A stretch of 64,000 nucleotides of DNA, from assembly GCA_032622095.1 (NCBI GenBank), contig CP136063.1, positions 6,677,814-6,741,813 on the forward strand, read 5' to 3'. This document shows, one piece after another, positions 9,392 through 20,444 of this stretch. This DNA comes from Siphonodentalium dalli. Its lineage: Eukaryota; Mollusca; Scaphopoda; Gadilida; Siphonodentaliidae. Position numbers and translations under genes: made by a program. The notes under the pieces are model-generated. The model did no database searches and was not told the DNA's origin. It worked only from the letters and a program-made list of their open reading frames with translations. The number at the start of each line of letters is the position of its first letter. Within the stretch, counting starts at the first letter, position 1.

Positions 9392-9631
9392 CCCTTTGAC
9401 CCCTGCATCTCTGATATGGTATATCCATTCACCTATCGATAGCATAAAATGCAGCAGTCCATTGTGAGTTGGAAGGGTACAACAATTAGTATCTTCAAGC
9501 TACCGCCCTTTGGTGGTAGCTGGAATATATTAATTGCTCCACCCTTCAAACTCACTTGTTTGTTTGTGAACACTACGTCAGTGGTACAACAAGTCAGCAG
9601 ACCGTTAAACCGGTCTGTCGGGTTCAAAGGG
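9392..9631. mobile_element. piggyBac-like MITE nested in Harbinger
   Basis: 240-bp element beginning CCCTTTGACCCC and ending GGGTTCAAAGGG, flanked by TTAA at 9388-9391 and 9632-9635. TTAA duplication plus CCC-starting TIRs is the piggyBac signature. Inside is a second inverted repeat of ~50-bp arms (AGCTACC...GGTAGCT at the centre near 9498-9522). It has no coding capacity; the similar frames on the two strands arise from the palindrome. It landed after, or moved along with, the Harbinger element. Confidence 0.8.
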
Positions 9632-10034
9632 TTAATTTTTTTTCTTTCTCAAAATTGAACTTGTATTTGGCTGGTATAGTGGAGAGTGGATGTTATGTAA
9701 GGACTTGGGCGACTAAATCTCGTTCGAAAAATAAAAAAAATATATTTTAGATTGTATTTGGGATTTCATTTTCAAATCAGTTGAGTTTACTTTGAGAATA
9801 CAAGTCAATGACATTTTCAATTTCAATTCAATTATAAACTTTAATTTCAACATTTCGTTTTATTCTACGTGTTATACATGTCAACATTCTTATTGTCATT
9901 GAGATGATAATTGACTTCATAAGCAGCTTAGTTGATGAGGTTTCTTTCAAACATTTCACGACTTCACATGAATGACTGACTATACTGATTACTTGTATTT
10001 GTTGAGGTAGTTGACACGATAATAGTATCCTCAT

Positions 10035-12132
10035 TCAGCATTCCAGTAAAAGAAGAAGATGGCACACAAGTATAGGCACACTTGATTGAGGTGTTTCAAG
10101 TTGTTGTACTGACACAATATTTTGAGAGGGGTATTCCTGGTAATATGACGAAGATGACTGTCCTACTGTGGTTGGGACTGTTGACTCTGCAACACTACTG
10201 GCGGTGGTCACTATTGCTTGGTTATACAAAAAACTCGAGACCCCAGATATATTTGACATGTGCACTTCGGGTGTGTGGAGGACAGGTGTGGCGGTGGGTC
10301 CCTGTGGCGCTCCATCATCTCCCCAGCTTACTGGTGTTTGTAATTCTATCATAGCATCGCAGCTTTGTGGACGGACAGGTGGTGATAGCTGTCTGCGGCT
10401 GCTCTGTTGTGCTGTTGATATGGGCTGAAAGAGTGATGTCATGGGTGTGGTGAAATTTGCAATATTCTGTGATTTACGCATGTATTTATCGAGGAGTTGG
10501 AAGGCTTCATTTTGATACGCAAGCCAGAAAGACTGGTCGATGCTTTCAAGTTGGCTGGTGATGTAATTCCCAAATGCGAGGCGTGGTGACTGGGCTTGCT
10601 TCGTTAAGGTCTCCAGCATTGTACTTAGCCGCCCCTGAAGTTGCTGCGATTTTTGCACGTTTCTCATGATAGTTCGGGCGAGTTCCTCATATTTTGTGTC
10701 CTGGATTGTGGAACGTCTTTGCCTCTTTGTTCCTGGTTTTGGTTGGGTGTCATCATCAGCCCAAGTTTGTGGGTTGGGGGGTTGTGTGGGTGGTTGACTG
10801 GCTTCCATATCCTCCCCTTCCCCATCGCTGTCGCTCAGTTGACTGAATGGAGAGTCTTGAGTAGCTACACTCTCCTGGGTGGCTTTGGTGGGTTGCGTGC
10901 TGGTTGAGGTGCCGCTCGTGCCTTGTTGAGACCCAACACTCTTCCTTTCCTGGTAGCTGTATTTGAGCTGGAAATACAAATTATATTATAATTATAAAAT
11001 ATGATAAGTATCAATTACTTTCTATTCAATTGTACAGTCCTGCATTACTGTACTTCTATAAAAATTATTTCTATATTTATATTTATATTTATATTATATT
11101 TCTATTTATATCTATATTTATATTTATATTTTATATATATATATTTCTAAAAGTATACTTCTATAACAATTATTTGAAAATCTTAAATATTTTAAGATTT
11201 GCTTACAAATATCTCAATATTGACAATTTTACTAGTACGGCAGGTCATATTTAATTTTATTTTTTATTTTTTAACAATATAACTTATATACTTACTTTGC
11301 AACCTTGTCTCTTAGTTATTCGCCCGATCTTCCCAGACATAAAGCGGCATTTCTGTACTACCCACTCCTGACGTTCTGTAAGGACTTGGGCGCCTGACCC
11401 TGAGGGGAGGTTGGTTAATTTCCCAAACTGTGATCGTATATTCTTGTACCATCTTTGGACATCATCTCCTAAAGAAAATAATAGATAATTCATCATTTTT
11501 TTTGTGTGTTTGACAAAAAAGAAATAAACGTTATCATCGATATGTAAAGTATTTTTCAATACAACTGAATTGAACTTACCACTGATCCCCAATTCTGCTC
11601 CCTTCAACTCCCAAAGGGCAGCTTTCTCCTCCTTGTTCTTGAATGCTTTGCTGCCAGAATTCCAAAGCATGGGGTGGTCCTCTAACCATACTATGAGCTG
11701 CTCCTCTTGTTCCTCTGACAGGTGCACAGGGACAGCACGCTTCTTGCCCTTGCCTTTCCCTAAATACAGATAAATGTGAATACTATAAGTGAAAATTAAA
11801 TAAAAAATTAATATTTCCGAAAAATTGATTAGTACACATAATAAAAAAGTAAACAATTACAAAAACCTACCTTTATTGGAAGTGTCTGTTGGCTGGGTTG
11901 GCTCTTGGGGCTGTCCCGGGGTTATATCTTCTTCGTCACCCTCACTGCCGTCTTGGCCCTCGACAGGAGGAGAAGGTTGGATCCTGCTGGTGTCAGCTGC
12001 TGGAGCTGGGCTGGTACTGACATCAACCTCCATGGTGGATTCTTCTTGTTCAACCACCTCCTTCTGGCGTTTGGCCTTGGGGGCTCTCTTGGTGGTGTGT
12101 TTTGCGGTTTTGGTGGTCTTCTTTGGACCCAT
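10035..12132 (-). CDS. MADF-domain protein of the Harbinger element (four exons)
   Basis: Proposed exons, minus strand: 12132-11871, 11759-11580, 11468-11296 and 10967-10035. Each intron begins GT (GTAGGT, GTAAGT, GTAAGT) and ends AG, and phases join to one 515-residue frame. Residues 1-90 are Lys-rich then acidic. Exons 2 and 3 encode a MADF (Myb/SANT-like) domain at about 106-195, with E-Q-L-I-V-W-L-E-D-H-P-x-L-W and W-Y-K-N-I-R-S-Q-F-G. Exon 4 holds a basic nuclear-localisation-like patch (K-R-Q-R-R, ~286-290), a BESS-like helical stretch (~333-371) and a Ser/Thr/Gln-rich tail. In known Harbinger systems this partner binds DNA and brings the transposase to the nucleus and element ends. The gene converges on the transposase gene. 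Confidence 0.85.
11040..11150. repeat. AT-rich microsatellite in intron 3
   Basis: Runs of TATTTATATTTATA within the third intron of the MADF gene. Simple-sequence expansion. Confidence 0.7.
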
Positions 12133-12329
12133 AGTATCCAGAGATGTTAATACAGAATGTAAACTATCAAAAAGAAATCTGCTGTAGTGTTGTTGAATTT
12201 CAAATACAATATGAAATAACGGGAAACGTATTTGTATTTATACATGCCAGATTCGAACGACAGAAACACGTGATCCAAGCGTAGCCAATGAGAGTCTAAC
12301 GAAGGCTGCGAGCCAAAAGAAACGACCCC

Positions 12330-12925
12330 ACTGTGCGAGATTGATGCGAGACTAATGCGAGACTCATGCGAGACACATGCGAAATACATGCGAGCTATGC
12401 GAGATACCTGCGAGACTCCGAGCGAGTAAAAAAACACAAAACACAGTTCATTCGTACCATGCGAGACACCAACGAAATAGGAACGAAATAAAAACGACAC
12501 ATACGCATTTAATACGAGTAATGCGAGATTCTTTGACAGCAGTCAGAACGAGTGTAAAAACAGAAATATGAACGAAATATGAACGTACTTGAATGAGTCA
12601 AAACGTGCAATACTCAATACATACGAAACACAAACGTACCGACAAATCATTACTCGTTCAAGTCACGCATGGCTCGTTGCATTTCGTTGTTTCTCGTTTA
12701 TATCTCGTTTAAGACTCTTTCATGATACGTTACTTTTACGTTTTGCTCGTATGGATTATTTTTTCCAGAACGAGCAATACTTTGAAACAGTTTGAAGTTT
12801 CAACTCGCACGATTTTTAGGTGTTCGTTCAACTACGTTCAAGTGCGTTTAACTGCGTTTCTTACACGTTCTGCTCGCAAGTAACTTCGTTTCCCCATTTT
12901 TCGAACGAGAGGCATGCGAACGCTC
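12330..12925 (-). repeat. Right subterminal repeats
   Basis: A short ladder of ATGCGAGA-type units every ~10-14 bp (12340-12420) is followed by AACGAAA/CTCGTTT motifs up to the right TIR. These are the counterpart of the left subterminal repeats and mostly point inward. Confidence 0.6.
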
Positions 12926-12940
12926 GGTGTGACTGGGGCT
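12926..12940 (-). repeat. Right TIR of Harbinger element
   Basis: Exact complement of the left TIR, followed by target duplication TAA at 12941-12943. The next few bases inward differ between the two ends. Confidence 0.95.
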
Positions 12941-12984
12941 TAACGCATGATTGGTGTAGGTGTTATACAAGTGTTGTATTCCTT

Positions 12985-14535
12985 ATTCCTTATTCGAAAA
13001 AAATATATTTAGGTCAAATAGAGTGTGTTGTATGGTGGCCCCAAGACACTCTTTCAACACACCACACTCACCCCACCCGATCAAAAATGGTCGCCGTCCA
13101 GAGGGTTCAAATAGGGCACTATGCCATATCTCGGCCATTTGACCGATTTAGGTAAAATAAAGGGTATTGCATTATACTTCTTTACACCCCGATCCAAAAT
13201 AGCCGTCGTCCGGATGGGTTCAAATAGGACATACATGCAATATCTCTGCTATGTTACCGTTTATGTCAAATAAAGGGTATTGTACGGTGGTCCCCATGGT
13301 CTACATATCCACCCCTCACACCCCACCCGATCCAAAATGGTCGCCGTCCAGAGGGGATCAAATATGCCACCTGTGCCATATATCCCCACTATTTGACCGA
13401 CTTAGGTCAAATAAAAGGTGAGGTAGGGTGGGCCCAAGACATTCTACATCTTCACCCCTTACAGCCCACCCGATCTACAATGGTCGCCACCTAGAGGGCG
13501 CCCAATCTTTATCTCGGCATTTTTGACTATTTAGGTCAAATACATAATTTTATAGGGTGGCCACCAAGCGAATGTTTCTCATCTTCTCCCCTCATACCCC
13601 ACCCCTATCCAAAATGGCCGCCAGAGGGGATCAAATAGGGCGCCCATGCCATATCTCGGCTACTTGACAGCTTAAGGTCAAATAAAGGGTGTTGTACGGT
13701 GGTCGCCAAGACATTCTACATCTGTACCCCTCACACCCCACCCAGATTCAAAATGGCCGCCGTCCAGAGGGGATCAAATAGGGCACCCATGCCATATCTC
13801 CGCTATTTGACCGACTTAGGTCAATTAAACGGCGCGGTAGGGTGGACCCAAGACATTCTACATCTTCACCCCTCACATACCAACCCGATCCAACATGTCA
13901 TATCTCGGCTAATTGACCGTTGTAGGTCAAATAAAGGGTGTTGTATGGGTCCCAATACATTCTACATCTTCACCCTCACACCCCGCCCCGATATAAAATG
14001 GCCGCGTTCAGAGGGGTCAAATAGGGAAACCATGCCATATCTCCCATATTTGACTGACTTAGGGGTCAAATAAAAGGTGTGGTAGGGTTGGGCCCAAGAC
14101 ATTCTACATCTTCACTCCAACTTGATCCAAAATGGTCGCCGCCCAGAGGGGGTGAACTAGGGCGTCCATGCCATATCTGCGCTATTTGACCGACTTAGTT
14201 TGAATAGAGGGTGCTGTATGGTGGCCCAAGACATTATACATCTTCATCCCTCACACCCCACCCCGATCCAAAATGGTCGCCGCCCAGAGGGGTTGAAATA
14301 GGGCACCCTTGTCATATCTCCGCTATTTGATCGACTTAAGTCAAATAAAAGGTGTGATAGGGTGGGCGCAAGACATTATACATATTCAACCCTCACACCC
14401 CAACCCGATCCAAAATGGTCGGCACCCAGAGGAGTTCAAATAGGGCAACCATGCCGCCTCTCGGCTATTTGACCGATTTAGGTCATATTTCGGCTATTTG
14501 ACCGATTTAGGTAAAATAAAGTGTGTCTTAGGGGG
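12985..14535. repeat. ~140-bp minisatellite, about 11 copies
   Basis: Divergent tandem units containing, in order, GTCAAATAAAGGGTG, AAGACATTCTACATCTTCA, CCCCACCCGATCCAAAATGG, CGCCGTCCAGAGGGG and GCCATATCTCGGCTATTTGA. Copies begin near 13013, 13145, 13266, 13407, 13534, 13677, 13821, 13926, 14065, 14200 and 14341. Frames in it are not conserved between copies, so it is non-coding. It starts within about 45 bp of the Harbinger right end. Inverted copies of the same unit occur at 45000-45420. Confidence 0.9.
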
Positions 14536-15549
14536 GCCCCTAGCAAACCGGTGTGCTACGCCGCTAGTTCTTATAACCTGAAATATCTGTTTGCATTACC
14601 GCAAAACCTACACGATAAAATTCATAACATTAACATTGTAAACATTTGACCATGCATATGCCTAGTATACTTTATAACGGATCGGGAATCAAAATATTCG
14701 GGGCCCCGGCCATGCCTAGCGTCCTTTATAGAGTACACTGAATCAGGGATATATTTTCGCTAGATATATCCACAAATTGCAATAAATTTATCATATATTC
14801 AATTATAAACAGTATTGTGATCATACTGAAATAAGTTGTAACATTGGGTTAAAAATATTTATTGTGTGAAATTAACTCTCTTGTTGGTTTATTTTCCATG
14901 AAAAAAACAGCAACAATTAAAACCCGATTTACAGGCAAAAATAATGCTAAAATTGCTGATCGAATTTAGTATCATGCTGTACTGTCAAGGATGTTCTATA
15001 TTTATACATTCACGAACTTTCCATAGTGGAACATTCCACTACAAATCACTCACCTAAGCAGACATTATAAGCGTCCTTTTAAAAGGACGCTAGGCATATA
15101 TGGGTTTTAAACGAACCTGGTTGTATACAGATTATATCTGATTTTGTGACGTCATCAATTATTATCTAATACGACGCTTTTGAATTTGTGCGAGCACTTT
15201 TGTCGCACACTAGTTTGGTGGGCTTAAAGCAATAATGTCGTAATTTTAAAATCTTGCTACTGTGTTCTTCGATTATTGGTATTGCAAATTGTACACACAA
15301 ACGACAGGTTATACATATATACATATACATATATATTCTCAGTCAGGAATAAAGGCAGCACACCAGGGACGATGAGATAATACCCTACATCAAAGGAAGA
15401 ACGTAATTATCGATGACGATGAGTATAACCCCATTAATTATACATAAAGCTATTTGAGCGTGCATAAAAAGTTAAACTCTACTTTTCTGGTCAAGGGGTG
15501 TGTAAATCTAACTTAGTGCATATGTATATATATATATATATAGCTATGT
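14536..15549. other. Repeat-derived intergenic DNA
   Basis: No gene seen. A perfect palindrome AGCGTCCTTTTAAAAGGACG(CT) lies near 15069-15090 and its half (CCTAGCGTCCTTTAT) recurs near 14716. The segment 15060-15235 is an inverted copy of 51270-51425. A TA microsatellite lies at 15522-15541. Confidence 0.5.
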
Positions 15550-15550
15550 A

Positions 15551-16425
15551 GAGTAAGCATTAGGCGGACCATTGACCATCATTAGGCAGACCGCGAATTT
15601 ATGCAGACGAAATCGGGTCTGCCTAATTTTTGCATGCCAGTCACAACTAGTTATCTTGCGATTTAATTGTTAACACCTCTCCTTGTTCAACGGATTTAGG
15701 TTGTCTTTTGTTTATAAAATGATGGGATTGAAAAAATTGTTGAAAAGGGCATTTCCGCCTCGATAATTTTGAGACATGTATATTCGATCGATATACAGTT
15801 TCATCATTGTGCGGTCTTTTTTCAATCCCGAAATTTGTACTCAATTTCGATGTATACACAAGATTTTTCGATGTTTTAATGACATTTGACCTGTTGTCTT
15901 CTCTTTTGCTGCATCCTATACATAAAAATGCAAAAAACAGAAATGTTTATTTTTTCAAGACCGCTGTGGACGTTTCGACCGCACAATGATGAAATTATAT
16001 ATCGACAGAATATACATGTCTCAAAACTAACGGGGCTGAAATGTCTTTAATATTTTTTTTTTTTCAATCCCATCATTTTATAGACAAAAGACAACCTAAA
16101 TCGGTTGAACAAGGAGAGGTGTTAACAATTAAAGCCCCAGATAACTAGTTGTGACTGACATGCAAAAAGTAGGCAGACCGGATTTGGTCTGCATAATGTC
16201 ACAGTCTGCCTAATGATGGTCAATGGTCCTCTTAGAATTAGGCAGACCTGAGAATTTGTATATTTCATATTACTTGAGGAATCACAAATTCCCATTGATC
16301 ACACCTTGGTGGACACATTTAGAACACAACTAGAGAAAGAGTGTTTAAAATTGAGCGGTTTTAAAGTTTTTTGTATATGTCTGCCTAATTATGGTAATAG
16401 GGTCATGTCTGCCTAATGCAAACTC
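15551..16425. mobile_element. Mariner-like foldback MITE (ATTAGGCAGAC family)
   Basis: 875-bp element flanked by TA (15549-15550 and 16426-16427), with ends GAGTWWGCATTAGGCRGAC. The interior 15572-16235 is one long imperfect palindrome with arms of ~270 bp. The motif ATTAGGCAGAC recurs about eight times in both orientations. There is no coding capacity; the 60-70 codon frames sit in the palindrome arms. Confidence 0.75.
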
Positions 16426-16427
16426 TA

Positions 16428-16904
16428 TCCTATCGTGTTCTATCCTTTGTAACTATATCGATGTTTAAAGAGAATAACAGTTGAGTAAATGTTAAACATT
16501 ATTGCTCATAAAAAATCTCGTTGAAGTGGGACTAGACTATGGGATGGAATAGCCATAGGAACTATGTAGGTTTAGGTAAGATAATGAACTTAACACAAAG
16601 GATTTGCTACTAATTCTCGACGAAATTAGCTTTAAAAATTACTAATTGTTGGAAACATGCAATACCATAACTGTCCCAATCAGTGAGGATAGTTTATAAA
16701 TTAATAATATGTTACTCTCCCGGTGGGGACTCTACGCAGAAGGCAGAACACATCGCATTGGTTTGATCACAAGATAAAAGAGATATAATTGTCTGCAACA
16801 TAATAACAGAAAGACATGTTACCCATTCTAGAAGCTTTCACTTCATGTCGGGAATGTATTATGGATGCTGAAAGTATAATTGGATTTTATCTTGTTCGCG
16901 CGTG
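16428..16904. other. Intergenic DNA, nothing recognised
   Basis: AT-rich sequence without repeats or coding frames I can support. Confidence 0.5.
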
Positions 16905-18050
16905 GTTTATCAATACGCCGATGCAACGTATATGTTCTGATTAAATCGATATTATATTATCAAACACTATATATTATTCATTATTTCGAAAGTTACACAT
17001 GGAACTGATCGCAAGGACGATTTTTTTATCATATTTCCAAAGTAACACCGATCCCAGATAACAAGTTCATCAAATATACATGTAGAATGCCTGTTTGTTG
17101 TGAGATAAGGGTCTGTTTTTGGACTTTGATTCGATTGCTATCATGACGCCATTGTCCGAAATCCATTAGTTAAACGCTGTGCAATCAATCGGCTGAAATT
17201 CAACATGGATATTCAACAATTCCCGGGGATGTCTGGACGTGTTCCAGATATTTTATGATTTGGACACGCAAGCGATTATTCTGCACAGTGTTGGCGACCG
17301 ATGGTGGAAATTGCTACAAGCACTTGTATTCAGGATTTTGCCATTATAACTTTCAATATTGTGTTACAAATCATTACACTGGGACAAACTATGGTTTAGT
17401 AATTTTCAAGTTTAAATTTAAAGCGACACCATCATGTTCAGGGCTAAACATTGCTATATACTGTAACGATTGTTATTATCAATACGCCGATGTAACGTAT
17501 ATGTTCTGATGAAATCAAGAATATATTATCAAATACTACAATCACATATATATTATTCATTATTTCGAAAGTTACACATACAGCCGATCGCAAAGACAAT
17601 TTTTTTTATCATATTTCCAAAGTAACACATATCCCAGATAACAAGTTCATCAAATATATAATGCCTGTTTGTTGTGAGATCTGTGTTTGGACATTGTTTC
17701 GATTGCTGTCATGGCGCCATTGTCCGAAATCCATTAGTATGCATCAAAAGTGAAACACTATGCAATCAATCGGCTGAAATTCAACATGAATAATTAACAA
17801 TTCCCGGTGATGTCTAGACGTGTTCCAGATAGGTTATGATGCGGATACGCAAAAGATTAGTATGCACAGTGTGGGCGACCGATGGTGGAAATTGCTACAA
17901 GGATTTTGCCATTATAACTTTCAATATTGTGTTACAAATCATTACGCCGGAACAAAATATGTTTTAGTACTTTTCAAGTTTAAATTTAAAGCGACACCAG
18001 CATGTTCAGGGCTAAACATTGATATATACTGTAACGATTATTGGCTCCCG
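16905..18050 (+). repeat. ~570-bp tandem duplication containing exon-like sequence
   Basis: Copy 1 (about 16905-17475) and copy 2 (about 17478-18040) match over nearly their whole length, beginning with TCAATACGCCGATG(C/T)AACG. Copy 1 has a ~13-bp insertion near 17315 that shifts the frame which copy 2 keeps open. Confidence 0.85.
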
Positions 18051-18233
18051 ATATATTTTAAATGTCCGGGGTATGGCCATGGTCAGGAACATTGTAAATG
18101 TAGAGAAACCATATGTGCACGATTTTTTATTTCTTGTCATGGTTATAAGGATTGTACGAATCTTAGAAACTGTTCAAATTCTAATGGTTCACATGCTGCA
18201 ATGGATCGCGCATGTCCAATTTTGGGACTATGA
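17820..18233 (+). CDS. Cys-rich extracellular-like exon or gene fragment
   Basis: Open for 137 codons but with no ATG at its start, so an internal exon or pseudogene is more likely than a complete gene. The first ~75 residues (S-V-G-D-R-W-W-K-L-L, then an F-K-F-K-F-K-A-T strand and C-S-G-L-N-I) are loosely like the end of a CUB domain. The second half has Cys spacing resembling an LDL-receptor class A repeat (C-A-R-F-F-I-S-C-H-G-Y-K-D-C then C), lacking the acidic calcium ligands. No convincing flanking splice sites were found. The upstream copy at 17255-17509 carries the first part in a frameshifted form. The domain calls are guesses from Cys spacing. Confidence 0.3.
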   Translation: MFQIGYDADTQKISMHSVGDRWWKLLQGFCHYNFQYCVTNHYAGTKYVLVLFKFKFKATPACSGLNIDIYCNDYWLPIYFKCPGYGHGQEHCKCRETICARFFISCHGYKDCTNLRNCSNSNGSHAAMDRACPILGL

Positions 18234-18239
18234 ATTCAA

Positions 18240-19079
18240 TATTCAACAATGTAAAGCTGATGAGCACTGTCATATACAGATGCTTAGAAAATAGTTGGTC
18301 CTCGACCATCCATTCTACATGTCATATACCCAGCAACCGTGTACTCGTCAGTACATGTATATCACTCGCAACACAAGTTGAGGCGACTGATATATTCTTG
18401 TTTCAGAACATGAAATGCATGTTATGTTTTGAGCTTCTGCAGTTGATACATGTCCTCCGAAACAACCTATGTAAGATGAAACCTCGCCTGTTGCTTCGGA
18501 ACACAGATCGCCAAAGTCGCTCAAACGTTTGGACTCTCAGAAAGAGATATACATCTTTGAGCTTTCGAAATTTGACCACATGATTGAAGAGAAGCGTTTA
18601 ACTCTCAAAGACAAGAACTAGTATTATATAGTGGCTCGAGGCTGTCGGTTGGGTGAAGGATGGCATTCTGTTTCACCCACGCGACCATCAGCTTGACGCA
18701 TTATTAAAGATTCATATGCGATTCATTAATTAGTATAAATACCTTATAACTGAAAAATCTGATTTTGAAAGCTGTGTTACATTTTACGATGTGGCTTCTG
18801 GGTAATTTCGTGTTATTTATTTGTTATTTATTATCTATGCTTGTATTAGTTTTATACGTTTTATAGTATGACTACACACTAGTCTGTTCTTGAATTTATA
18901 TTCCTGATTCCAAGTGTAAACATTCATCTTGGGTGTTTTTATTTATACATAGGTCACCATTGCATTGTTTTAATCTAATCCACTGCCTGCTTTATCTAAA
19001 CAGTTACATTGCTACGACCTGTTATATTCCTGATTCTGTTCTGCGTCGTGTTATGGCCTTTAACGGCTAAAACGACGTT
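18240..19079. other. Intergenic DNA with SINE/LINE-tail-like sequence
   Basis: No gene. Around 19040-19100 the motif GCTAAAACGACGTTAAAACC followed by a CAATCAACT tail resembles the 3' end of retroposons common in marine invertebrates. Identification is from memory of the motif only. Confidence 0.3.
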
Positions 19080-20345
19080 AAAACCTCAATCAACTAAACA
19101 CCAGAAGTTTCATATGAAGTTTTGTGATGATCGGATGAGGGAGTTGGCCTTGAGGGTGCGCCGCAAAATTTAGTCTAACAACATGGCCGCAGGCGGCCAT
19201 GTTTTTGAACGAAATTGGATTAAGTTGATGATTTCCTTCTATAGGTCACCCTGATGATCTATATGACGTTGGTGATGATCATATGATGGATGTGGTATGT
19301 AGGTTGTGCCAATATTTAGTCACAAAGTGTAAACTGCAAGATGACTGCCGGCAGCCATGTTTTATGGCCAAAAGACCCCAAACTGATTTGTTCCCATTGA
19401 AATGTCATTGTTAACATCCATGATAAATTTCATGATGGTCCGACGAGGTGTCCGGTCTGTAATTCATGCTAATGGATTGATTTGCACTCCAAGATGGCCG
19501 CTGGTGGACATGATATTTTGCCGAATGACCCCAAAATGACTCGTTGCCATCTACGTGTAAATATCAATAGCCATGACAAATTTCACAATGATCCGACCAA
19601 CGGTATGATCTGTAACCCGTGCCATATGATTTATTAATGCTAAAAGTAAAATCCAAGATGTCTACCGGTGGCCATGTTTTATGGCAAAATGAACCCACAA
19701 TAACTCGTTCCCATCTACATGTCAATATTAACATCGACGACAGATTTCATGATCAGACGACCACTCCGGCCTGTATCCCGGGCTAATCGATTGGATTTTG
19801 AAATCCAAGATGGCCGTTAGTGGCCATGTTTTAAGGCGGAATGGCACCGAAACGACTCCTTTCCCATATACATTTCAATGTCAACAACCATGACACATTT
19901 CATAATGATCCAACCAAAGGTACGATTTGTAGCCCGTGCCAAAGGAGTTTGTCATGCAAAGAGTCATCTCCAAGATGGCTACCAGCGGCCATGTTTTATG
20001 GCCCAATGACCCCGGTCGTTCCCATCAACATGTCAATATTAACATCCATGACAAATTTCACGGTGATCAGACAAAATTTAACACCTGCTAGTGGATTGCA
20101 TTTTGAATTCCAATATGGCAGCCGACGCCATGTGTTTTTGCCGGATGACCCCAAAATGACCACTTTCCCATATTCATGTCAATGTAAACAGCCATGACAA
20201 ATTTCATAATGATCCGACCAAATGTCTGACCTGTAACCCGTGCCTAATTATTAGTTATGCAAAGAGGAAAATCCAAAATGGCTGCCGACGGCCATGTTTT
20301 ATGGCCGAATGAACCCAAAATGACTCGTTCCCATCTACATGTCAA
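19080..20345. repeat. ~155-bp minisatellite, about 8 copies
   Basis: Units share AATCCAAGATGGCYGCCGG, CGGCCATGTTTTATGGCC, CCAAAATGACTCGTTCCCAT, ACATGTCAATATTAACATC and GACAAATTTCATAATGATCC. The AAGATGGC core recurs near 19186, 19340, 19492, 19653, 19807, 19971, 20112 and 20275. The longest frame inside (118 codons from 19841) crosses divergent copies and is not conserved. Confidence 0.9.
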
Positions 20346-20444
20346 AAATATATTAATATGATCACATCAGTACAGGACAACACACGAAACATCCATTAAT
20401 AAACTGATAAATGTATGCATGTTTCATGGGAGTGCATATTATAA

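Larger units (their letters stand above)
7261..12940 (+). mobile_element. Complete PIF/Harbinger DNA transposon
   Basis: 5680-bp element with perfect 15-bp terminal inverted repeats (AGCCCCAGTCACACC at 7261-7275, complement at 12926-12940) flanked by TAA on both sides (7258-7260, 12941-12943), the 3-bp TWA duplication of the superfamily. Inside are a transposase gene on the plus strand and a convergent spliced MADF-domain gene on the minus strand, the standard two-gene Harbinger set. Both reading frames are free of stops. The subterminal 400-600 bp at each end are packed with CGTTT/CTCGTTT or ATGCGAG motifs, probably binding sites for the encoded proteins. A TTAA-flanked MITE is nested between the two genes. 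Confidence 0.95.

Noticed and set aside
9433-9658. Two similar small proteins encoded on opposite strands
   Set aside because: The similarity comes from the palindrome of the nested MITE.
19841-20197. 118-codon frame
   Set aside because: Runs across diverged minisatellite units and is not kept in neighbouring units.
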